This document shows positions 1-5,490 of a DNA stretch of 8,717 nt, in pieces (the first letter of the stretch is position 1; every line of letters begins with the position of its first letter). The notes under the pieces are model-generated. The model worked only from the letters and a program-made list of their open reading frames with translations, was not told the origin of the DNA and did no database searches. The position numbers were made by a program, and so were the translations under genes. This stretch comes from an uncultured Carnobacterium sp. (lineage in GTDB: Bacteria; Bacillota; Bacilli; Lactobacillales; Aerococcaceae), in contig CAJPNA010000051.1 of the NCBI GenBank assembly GCA_905371865.1, positions 1 to 8,717 of the forward strand. Direction: 5' to 3'.

Positions 1-120
1 TAATTTCATAATGTTCCTTTCAGGTAGTGTTTCTACCAATCATCTAATGAAATAGATATCAGCTTATTTTACCACTAAATGATGTTTTAGGGCAAATGTC
101 AACACATTGGGCGCCGTTCT

Positions 121-149
121 TTGAAACTTTCTGAGAACAGGCGTACAAT
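121..149 (+). promoter_or_regulatory. sigma-A-type promoter of gpmA
   Basis: A -35 box TTGAAA (121-126) and a -10 box TACAAT (144-149) are separated by 17 bases, close to the vegetative consensus. Transcription would begin near 156, leaving a leader of about 25 nt before the gpmA start at 181. The upstream 120 bases show only a short hairpin (23-27 with 33-37) and no convincing gene. The position of the -35 box argues against translation starting at the TTG at 121. Confidence 0.75.
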
Positions 150-180
150 AAAAGTAGAAATTCAGAAAGAAGGAATGAAC

Positions 181-867
181 ATGAAATTAGTATTTGTTCG
201 ACATGGAGAAAGTGAATGGAACGCCCTCAATTTATTTACCGGTTGGAGCGATGTGGAGTTAACTCCTAAAGGGGTAGAAGAAGCTCATCACGCAGGAGAA
301 ATGCTGCGTTCATTAGGCATCCAATTCGATCATGTCTATTTATCAGTATTAAAAAGAGCTATCCACACAGGACACATCGTCTTGTCTGAATTAAATCAAG
401 ACTATTTACCAGAAACAAAGAGCTGGCGATTAAACGAACGCCACTATGGAGCCTTACAAGGACTCAATAAACAAGAAACACGCGAAAAATATGGTGACGA
501 ACAAGTGTTGCTTTGGAGACGTTCATACGATGTGATGCCTCCGCTACTTAGCGAGGAAGAAGCAGCCAAACAAGCCAAAGACCCGCGCTACAAACATCTA
601 CAAGTGAAGGATCTTCCTCAAGGGGAAACATTGAAAACAACCTTGGACCGCGTGCTTCCAATTTGGCAAGATGAAATTGCGGTGGATTTACTCGACGGTA
701 AGAACGTGCTCGTTGTAGCGCACGGAAACTCTCTTCGTAGTCTAGTGAAATACTTGCTCAACTTAAGCGAAGAAGAAATCTTGAAATTTGAAATCCCAAC
801 TGCAACACCGCTTGTATTTGACCTCGACGAAAAACTACAAGTGAAAGACTATCATTTTATTAAATAA
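181..867 (+). CDS. gpmA: 2,3-bisphosphoglycerate-dependent phosphoglycerate mutase
   Basis: This cytoplasmic glycolytic enzyme interconverts 3-phosphoglycerate and 2-phosphoglycerate through a phosphohistidine intermediate. The 228-residue protein opens with the family signature VRHGESEWN, in which H8 is the phospho-acceptor. It continues with LFTGWSDVELT, the KRA arginine (R59), the NERHYG block (E86) and the second active-site histidine in VVAHGNSLR (H181). Length and motif order match the bacterial dPGM family throughout. The ATG at 181 is chosen because AGGA (171-174) sits 6 nt upstream and the protein then begins exactly at the conserved MKLVFVRHG. A longer reading from TTG at 121 would start inside the promoter. 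The next gene follows after 11 bp and its ribosome binding site overlaps the gpmA stop codon, so the two are probably co-transcribed. Confidence 0.97.
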   Translation: MKLVFVRHGESEWNALNLFTGWSDVELTPKGVEEAHHAGEMLRSLGIQFDHVYLSVLKRAIHTGHIVLSELNQDYLPETKSWRLNERHYGALQGLNKQETREKYGDEQVLLWRRSYDVMPPLLSEEEAAKQAKDPRYKHLQVKDLPQGETLKTTLDRVLPIWQDEIAVDLLDGKNVLVVAHGNSLRSLVKYLLNLSEEEILKFEIPTATPLVFDLDEKLQVKDYHFIK

Positions 868-871
868 GGAG
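866..871 (+). promoter_or_regulatory. ribosome binding site that sets the start of the second gene
   Basis: AAGGAG overlaps the gpmA TAA stop codon (865-867). It lies one base from the ATG at 873, which is too close, and seven bases from the ATG at 879, which is ideal. The downstream gene therefore starts at 879. The overlap suggests translational coupling with gpmA. Confidence 0.7.
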
Positions 872-878
872 AATGCCA

Positions 879-1421
879 ATGAAGTGGGAGAAGAAACACA
901 CTTTAGAAGAAACCGTTGAATGGAGGGGCCTAGCGGAGAGCGACATGCAGCCGTTCAAAGCGTATGTAAATGAAAAGACACCAGGAATTTGCGGAACCTA
1001 CGCGGCAGCTTCGTTGACAGTTCTCATGGCCAAACGCGAAGGTGTCGTGACACAATCGATGGACGAGCTATTAGAGAGCATGGAGGCGTCGATTGAATAC
1101 GCACTTCCATATCGCGGAACTTTCTACTGGGACGTGCAACGCGGACTCAATCAGGAGTGGAAGAAATACGGATATAAAACACACTTTAATTTATTTAGTG
1201 AAAAGGTCACACCAGGCCTTCTTGAAGACGGAGTGCCTGTTGTCGTAGGAACCACTACAGCTCTTGGTAGTCCGTATAAAAACCACTGGCTTGTCGTGTA
1301 CCAATACGCCTTCGATTCAACGGGCAAACTTTGGTACAAGGCATACGATAACCACGGCTCAATCACTACGATTATCCCAGCCGTCCAAACTCTATGCGCC
1401 CTCTGGCTTGAAAAGCTCTAG
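879..1421 (+). CDS. C39/papain-like cysteine peptidase-fold protein, function unknown
   Basis: The protein has 180 residues with no signal peptide or membrane segment, so it is probably cytoplasmic. I do not recognise a named gene. Three blocks in order resemble a papain/C39-like active site: Cys38 in TPGICGTYAAAS at the head of a hydrophobic helix, His136 in KNHWLVVYQY on a strand, and Asp157 (or Asn158) in YKAYDNHG. This is the arrangement of peptidase C39-like and related thiol hydrolase folds. The assignment rests on motif spacing only, and the protein could be an inactive relative or an amidase or acyltransferase. It is 11 bp behind gpmA with a coupled ribosome binding site, so it should be expressed with that glycolytic gene. 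No obvious terminator follows before the inverted repeat that begins at 1513. Confidence 0.72.
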   Translation: MKWEKKHTLEETVEWRGLAESDMQPFKAYVNEKTPGICGTYAAASLTVLMAKREGVVTQSMDELLESMEASIEYALPYRGTFYWDVQRGLNQEWKKYGYKTHFNLFSEKVTPGLLEDGVPVVVGTTTALGSPYKNHWLVVYQYAFDSTGKLWYKAYDNHGSITTIIPAVQTLCALWLEKL

Positions 1422-1512
1422 TCACAGCACCTTAAGAATCAACTAGAAAGCATCCAGCTTACAAACTGAAAAACAGAATTAAACTACTAGCACAGTAACA
1501 AGGAGCGAAGAG

Positions 1513-1822
1513 TCCGTTATTTGTCACATGATTCTATCAGAGCATTTTTAAACTCTGACTCAAAAATTGATCAGCACTAAAAAATGATTACGAAGAAGCC
1601 TGCGGATTTAGATAGAGCTTTTAATTAAGCAAAGTTAATATGAAATAGACCCAGTAGCTGATTGAATTAAGCTTCATCACTCGTGATTTGCTTAATTCTA
1701 ATCAGCCTTACTCCCAAGGCTTTGCAGTAATCATTTTTTTCTGTGCCTAAACTAATTCTATGAGCAGGGTTTAAGACAAAAGCAAAAGCGCTCTGATAGA
1801 ATGAGTGTGACAAAATAACGGA
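1513..1822. repeat. large imperfect inverted repeat (foldback element) upstream of gor
   Basis: The left arm 1513-1635 and the reverse complement of the right arm 1822-1685 are clearly the same sequence in opposite orientation. The outer ends match almost perfectly: TCCGTTATTTGTCACA (1513-1528) against 1806-1822 with one inserted base, then a perfect 13-bp match ATTCTATCAGAGC (1531-1543 against 1790-1802). Further matched blocks are TTAAACYCTG near 1549-1558, AAAAAATGATTAC (1579-1591 against 1726-1738), a GCCT block, and AATTAAGCAAA (1624-1634). A second, smaller palindrome sits between the arms: 1657-1672 pairs with 1690-1706 with one bulged T, and its loop contains ATCA/TGAT. The arms differ by substitutions and short gaps, the largest being about 10 bases near 1780, so they are old. 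The right end coincides with the gor ribosome binding site. No target-site duplication is obvious. It could be a MITE-like element or two inverted copies of a decayed gene fragment. The left flank 1422-1512 holds nothing I can identify. Confidence 0.85.
1794..1802 (+). promoter_or_regulatory. possible extended -10 promoter of gor
   Basis: TGATAGAAT fits an extended -10 element (TG-N-TATAAT with one mismatch). Only a weak -35 candidate, AAGACA (1773-1778, spacing 18), lies upstream. Transcription would begin near 1809, giving a leader of about 24 nt before gor. The motif lies inside the right arm of the inverted repeat. The left arm holds the same sequence on the opposite strand (1531-1539), pointing towards the preceding gene. 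Confidence 0.42.
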
Positions 1823-1824
1823 GG
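1820..1824 (+). promoter_or_regulatory. gor ribosome binding site at the edge of the inverted repeat
   Basis: GGAGG lies 8 nt before the ATG at 1833 and supports that start. Its first three bases (1820-1822) are the last bases of the right arm of the inverted repeat, so the gor leader is physically part of the repeat. Confidence 0.75.
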
Positions 1825-1832
1825 ATGAGCGT

Positions 1833-3182
1833 ATGAAGGAATTTGATTTAATCTCTATCGGTGGCGGTAGTGGCGGTATTGCCACAGCAAACCGTGCAGC
1901 CATGCATGGTGCCCGTGTAGCCGTAGTAGAAGGAAACTTACTTGGAGGAACCTGTGTAAATATCGGCTGTGTTCCTAAGAAAATTATGTGGTATGGAGCG
2001 CAAATTGCAGAAGCGATTCACGCATATGGTCCAGACTATGGATTTACTGCAGAAAATGTCACTTTTGAATTTGCGACATTAAAGAAAAACCGTGAAGCGT
2101 ATATTGACCGTTCACGAAATTCTTTTAATGGGACTTTTGAACGCAACAACGTAACGGTAATTAAAGGGTACGCGCGCTTTGTCGATGCCCACACGATTGA
2201 AGTGAATGGGGAAGAGTACCGTGCCAACCATATCGTAATTGCGATAGGGGCAAAACCTGCCATTCCAAACGTGGAAGGAAAAGAACTTGGGGGCACTTCT
2301 GACGATGTATTTGCTTGGGACGTGTTGCCACAATCCGTAGCCATCTTAGGCGCTGGATATATTGCCGTAGAACTTGCTGGTGTTTTACATGCTCTAGGCG
2401 TGAAGACAGACCTATTTGTTCGCCGCGATCGTCCTTTACGTAACTTCGACCATTCGATTATTGAAGTACTCGTTGCGGAAATGGAAAAATCAGGACCAAC
2501 CTTGCACACAAACAAAGTGCCACAAAAATTGGTTCAACTTGAAGATGGTAGTGTGGAAATTCATTTCGAAGATGGAACAACTTTCGCTGCTGAAAAAGTG
2601 ATTTGGGCAACAGGACGTTTTCCTCATACAGAAGGATTAAACCTTGAAGCTGCAGGAGTGGAATTAACAGAACGTGGATTTATCAAAGTGAATGAATTCC
2701 AAGAAACAACAGCCCAAGGTGTGTACGCACTGGGAGACGTTTCTGGTGAAAAAGAATTGACGCCAGTAGCGATTAAAGCAGGACGCACGCTAGCAGAACG
2801 TTTATTTAACGGACAAACAAACGCGAAAATGGATTACTCAACAATTCCAACAGTCGTATTCTCACATCCAGCCATTGGAACAGTGGGGCTTACAGAAGAG
2901 GAAGCCGTGAAAGAGTACGGTAAAGAAAACGTGAAGGCATACTTATCAACGTTTGCTGGAATGTATTCAGCCGTGACAAGTCATCGCCAACAAGCGCGCT
3001 TCAAACTCATCACAGCAGGAGCAGACGAAAAAGTAGTCGGCCTCCACGGGATTGGATATGGCGTTGACGAAATGATTCAAGGCTTTGCCGTAGCCATTAA
3101 AATGGGTGCAACCAAAGCCGACTTTGACGCAACCGTCGCGATTCATCCAACAGGAAGCGAAGAGTTTGTGACGATGCGTTAA
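1833..3182 (+). CDS. gor: glutathione-disulfide reductase (class I pyridine nucleotide-disulfide oxidoreductase)
   Basis: This FAD enzyme reduces glutathione disulfide with NADPH in the cytoplasm and supports oxidative stress defence. The 449-residue protein has, in order: an FAD dinucleotide motif GGGSGG (10-15), the redox-active disulfide in GGTCVNIGCVPKK (C41, C46), a second Rossmann motif GAGYIAVE (173-180) followed by VRRDRPLRNFD, the second FAD motif YALGDVSG (298-305), and the C-terminal dimer-interface motif HPTGSEEF with the catalytic H438 and E443. The paired arginines after the second Rossmann strand (R197, R198) are the usual NADPH-selecting residues. CVNIGC and HPTGSEE favour glutathione reductase over dihydrolipoamide dehydrogenase or mercuric reductase. 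A trypanothione- or coenzyme A-type disulfide substrate cannot be excluded. It appears monocistronic, with a terminator at 3408-3441. The reading frame stays open for 57 codons after the TAA stop, described separately. Confidence 0.93.
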   Translation: MKEFDLISIGGGSGGIATANRAAMHGARVAVVEGNLLGGTCVNIGCVPKKIMWYGAQIAEAIHAYGPDYGFTAENVTFEFATLKKNREAYIDRSRNSFNGTFERNNVTVIKGYARFVDAHTIEVNGEEYRANHIVIAIGAKPAIPNVEGKELGGTSDDVFAWDVLPQSVAILGAGYIAVELAGVLHALGVKTDLFVRRDRPLRNFDHSIIEVLVAEMEKSGPTLHTNKVPQKLVQLEDGSVEIHFEDGTTFAAEKVIWATGRFPHTEGLNLEAAGVELTERGFIKVNEFQETTAQGVYALGDVSGEKELTPVAIKAGRTLAERLFNGQTNAKMDYSTIPTVVFSHPAIGTVGLTEEEAVKEYGKENVKAYLSTFAGMYSAVTSHRQQARFKLITAGADEKVVGLHGIGYGVDEMIQGFAVAIKMGATKADFDATVAIHPTGSEEFVTMR

Positions 3183-3360
3183 GGATGTGAGGGCGAGTGG
3201 TCAGCTTTCGACCCTTTACCGAAATTAACGCAAGCGTCCGATAAGGACGTGCGGATTATTATCGGAAAGGAACGCGAAAGCTACGAGCCTGAACTCAACT
3301 ACACAGGATGTGAGCAAAAGCGTTCAGCCAATATTCACAGTGTGAATGTTTGGTGACGGT
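3183..3360 (+). other. structured, repeat-bearing 3' tail of gor
   Basis: The exact 10-mer AGGATGTGAG occurs at 3182-3191, starting on the last base of the gor stop, and again at 3305-3314, 123 bases on. In each copy TCAGC follows at the same distance (3201-3205 and 3324-3328). Between them is nested complementarity: 3203-3210 pairs with 3275-3282 (8 bp), 3213-3217 with 3266-3270 (5 bp), and 3238-3244 with 3259-3265 (7 bp). A competing small hairpin forms between 3235-3239 and 3245-3249. The second unit has its own hairpin (3333-3338 with 3342-3347). No in-frame start codon near the beginning, nor any ribosome binding site, supports a protein. It may be a dispersed intergenic repeat or a 3'-UTR RNA structure. 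Confidence 0.5.
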
Positions 3361-3407
3361 GAGCTTACCTTCATCACTGCACAGAACATTTAGATATACA
3401 AGCACAA

Positions 3408-3441
3408 AAACACCCTAGATGGTCATCCATCTAGGGTGTTT
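3408..3441. terminator. bidirectional rho-independent terminator between gor and tRNA-Leu
   Basis: A 15-bp perfect stem (3408-3422 with 3427-3441) with loop TCAT is flanked by T-rich runs on both strands: TTTCATTTTCTTT on the plus strand and TTTTTGTGC on the minus strand. It would end gor transcription from the left and the SprT/tRNA-Leu transcript from the right. Confidence 0.9.
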
Positions 3442-3452
3442 CATTTTCTTTA

Positions 3453-3535
3453 TGCGGCCGGCGGGACTTGAACCCGCACAGGTATACACCCACTGCCCCC
3501 TCAAGACAGCGCGTCTGCCATTCCGCCACGACCGC
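3453..3535 (-). tRNA. tRNA-Leu(GAG)
   Basis: The 83-nt gene reads on the minus strand with a 7-bp acceptor stem (GCGGTCG with CGGCCGC, one G-T pair). The anticodon stem is CTGTC/GGCAG and the loop TTGAGGG gives anticodon GAG (3502-3500), which reads leucine codons CUC and CUU. The long variable arm is typical of class II tRNAs. The T arm GCGGG-TTCAAGT-CCCGC is canonical. The discriminator base is A and the CCA end is not encoded, so it must be added after transcription. It lies 36 bp behind the SprT-like gene on the same strand and ahead of the bidirectional terminator, so the two probably share a transcript. Confidence 0.96.
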
Positions 3536-3571
3536 AGAACTATTTCAGTTTATCAAATGTTTGTTGGAATT

Positions 3572-4006
3572 TCAATCTAAAAGAATTAATTTTCCGTGAC
3601 ATTTTCCGCACACATAGCGTTTTGTATTCATCTTACGCATTCTAGGGTAGTGGTGATGGCACGATGTACATTCGTAAATGAAGTTCGGCTCTCTCATTCG
3701 CTCGACAAATCGGCTTCCACCTACCTGAGCGAGCAGGCGTTTGAAGTCTTGATCACGGTGACGATAGCCGCCACCTGTTTGATGCAAGTGATAATGACAG
3801 AGTTCGTGTTTAATGACGCCAATCAAAGCTTCTAGCCCCAGTTCTTGTTCGACAAGGGGGTTAATCTCGATATTTCCCGTCTTCAGAAGATAACGACCAC
3901 CGCTAGAACGCAGACGTTTGTTATAAGTGATTTTGTGCGTGAATTTTCGTTGAAAAAACGTGCGCGAAATCTCCTCGGTTAAGTTTTGTAATTCGTGTTC
4001 GTTCAT
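3572..4006 (-). CDS. SprT-like zinc metalloprotease-family protein
   Basis: The protein has 144 residues, typical of the small bacterial SprT-like family. The metal-binding motif HELCH (67-71) gives two histidines and the catalytic-type E68. The third ligand is probably H83 in YRHRDQDF. A C-terminal zinc ribbon has two CxxC pairs (C113/C116 and C133/C136). Eukaryotic relatives (Spartan/SPRTN) cleave DNA-protein crosslinks. The role of the bacterial form is not settled, so protease activity is an inference from the motif. The ATG at 4006 is chosen because GGAGG (4016-4012) sits 5 nt upstream. The longer reading from 4054 would add residues with no family support. It faces trkA divergently, with 121 bp between their starts, and is followed by tRNA-Leu. 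Confidence 0.9.
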   Translation of the reverse strand: MNEHELQNLTEEISRTFFQRKFTHKITYNKRLRSSGGRYLLKTGNIEINPLVEQELGLEALIGVIKHELCHYHLHQTGGGYRHRDQDFKRLLAQVGGSRFVERMREPNFIYECTSCHHHYPRMRKMNTKRYVCGKCHGKLILLD

Positions 4007-4062
4007 AATTGCCTCCGACCTTAGTGTAACATTCTTTGCACCTTTAGAAAACAAGATAAACT

Positions 4063-4091
4063 TTGACCTTTCCGCACCAGACGGGTAAAAT
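4063..4091 (+). promoter_or_regulatory. sigma-A-type promoter of trkA-trkH
   Basis: TTGACC (4063-4068) and TAAAAT (4086-4091) are spaced by exactly 17 bases. Transcription should begin near 4098, giving a leader of about 30 nt. A 5-bp hairpin (4103-4107 with 4111-4115) sits directly in front of the GGAGG ribosome binding site (4116-4120). No operator repeat is evident. Confidence 0.78.
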
Positions 4092-4127
4092 AGGAGGGTA
4101 TAAGATTTTCAATCTGGAGGAAACTAA

Positions 4128-5480
4128 ATGAAAATTGTTGTTGTCGGTGGGGGGAAAGTCGGCGAAGTCATTTGCCAAGAACTCTCAACGGAAGAAAATG
4201 ACATTGTATTGATTGATAAAAATCAAGATTTAATTGATCGACTCTTAAACAAATTTGATATTATGGGAATTTGTGGAAATGGTGCTAGTTACGATATTCT
4301 TGTGGAAGCAGGAGTGGAAAACTGTGATATCTTTATTTCCGTAACGGAAATGGATGAAATTAATATTATTGCGTCAATCCTTGCAAAAAAAATTGGGGCG
4401 GAATATACAGTTGCACGTGTGCGTAATCCTGAGTATTCACAACAATTACAACTCATTCGTGAAAGTCTAGGAATTTCATTACTGATTAACCCTGAACTTT
4501 CGACAGCTCGTGATATCGCGAATAACTTTAATTATCCTTCTGCATTAAGTGTGGAAAATTTTGTTGGAAATCGAGTGAGCTTACTGGAGCTAGAAATCAA
4601 CGAAGGATCACGTCTTGCTGGATTAACCTTAAAAGAAGTGCGTAATCGTTTTGAATCCATCTTAATCTGTGTGATTCATCGTAACGAGCAAAGCTTTATT
4701 CCGGACGGAGATTCAACACTAGAAGCAGGAGACCATGTGTATATTACTGGAGCTTATCCTGACTTACGTAATTTCTTAAAATTAACAGGACAAGAAACGA
4801 AGAGTGTCTCTTCGGCCGTGATTGTTGGTGGTGGTCGTATCACCTATTATTTACTCAATATGTTGAAACAAACTAAAATCGATACGAAAGTGATTGAAGT
4901 GAATGAAGAACGCAGTGAAATTCTAAGCTATGCATTTCCACATACAACAGTAATTCATGCCGACGGAACTGATCACGATGTATTAGAGGAACAACGCATT
5001 ACAGAATATGATGTGTTTGTATCAATGACAGGGATTGATGAGGAAAACTTAATCCTTTCTGCATATGCTAAACAACAAGGCGTTCAAAAGATTATTACGA
5101 AGATGAGTCGTCCAGCTCTTCTTAAAGTATTTAAAGGTTTTGACAGTCAATCAGTTGTGACTCCAAAACATATCGTGGCTAATGAAATTATTCAATTCGT
5201 TCGTTCACGTTCAAATACTCAAGGGTCAAATGTTGAAGCATTATACCGTTTAGCAGATAACCAAGTTGAAGCACTGCAATTCCGTGTTCAAAAGAATAGT
5301 GCGATTTGTGGCATTCCATTATCAGAACTCAAAACAAAATCAAATCTCTTGATTGCGTTTATTGTTCGTGGACAACAACTAATCTATCCAGCCGGAAATG
5401 ATACCATTGAACCATTTGATAAGGTAATCGTCGTGACAACGGAAAAAGACTTTGACGACATTAACGACATTTTGGAATAG
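4128..5480 (+). CDS. trkA: TrkA-type potassium uptake regulatory subunit (two RCK/KTN modules)
   Basis: This cytoplasmic nucleotide-sensing subunit assembles on TrkH and gates potassium uptake in response to bound NAD(H) or adenine nucleotides. The 450-residue protein is two tandem repeats of RCK_N (Rossmann) plus RCK_C. The first module has VVVGGGKVGE (4-13) and an acidic residue closing the second strand in LID (D30), with its RCK_C around 140-220. The second has VIVGGGRITYY (231-241) with E257 in VIEVNE, and its RCK_C around 370-450. The duplicated architecture and length match full TrkA and differ from the single-module KtrA/KtrC of about 220 residues. In the second module the glycine motif is GGGRIT rather than GxGxxG, which may alter nucleotide binding. 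GGAGG at 4116-4120 with a 7-nt gap supports this ATG. trkH begins 10 bp after the stop, so the two form an operon. Confidence 0.95.
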   Translation: MKIVVVGGGKVGEVICQELSTEENDIVLIDKNQDLIDRLLNKFDIMGICGNGASYDILVEAGVENCDIFISVTEMDEINIIASILAKKIGAEYTVARVRNPEYSQQLQLIRESLGISLLINPELSTARDIANNFNYPSALSVENFVGNRVSLLELEINEGSRLAGLTLKEVRNRFESILICVIHRNEQSFIPDGDSTLEAGDHVYITGAYPDLRNFLKLTGQETKSVSSAVIVGGGRITYYLLNMLKQTKIDTKVIEVNEERSEILSYAFPHTTVIHADGTDHDVLEEQRITEYDVFVSMTGIDEENLILSAYAKQQGVQKIITKMSRPALLKVFKGFDSQSVVTPKHIVANEIIQFVRSRSNTQGSNVEALYRLADNQVEALQFRVQKNSAICGIPLSELKTKSNLLIAFIVRGQQLIYPAGNDTIEPFDKVIVVTTEKDFDDINDILE

Positions 5481-5490
5481 AGGTGTCGCA

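Noticed and set aside
121..180. A 20-residue N-terminal extension of gpmA from a TTG start at 121.
   Set aside because: The TTG is the -35 box of a good promoter and the conserved protein starts at the ATG at 181 with its own ribosome binding site.
873..878. ATG at 873 as the start of the second gene.
   Set aside because: It is one base from the ribosome binding site; the ATG at 879 is correctly spaced.
1667..1903. A 78-residue minus-strand gene overlapping the start of gor.
   Set aside because: Its first part is the antisense of the gor FAD motif, it has no ribosome binding site, and only the part within the repeat arm looks interesting.
2036..2515. A 159-residue minus-strand open frame inside gor.
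   Set aside because: It is antisense to a well-conserved enzyme, lacks a ribosome binding site and has no recognisable motif.
3453..3535. tRNA-Leu as an integration site for a mobile element.
   Set aside because: No integrase gene or repeated tRNA 3' end is present in the window.
4007..4054. An N-terminal extension of the SprT-like protein from a TTG at 4054.
   Set aside because: The GGAGG at 4016-4012 directs initiation at the ATG at 4006.
5452..5490. An earlier trkH start overlapping trkA.
   Set aside because: The ATG at 5491 has a proper ribosome binding site and gives the usual TrkH N terminus.
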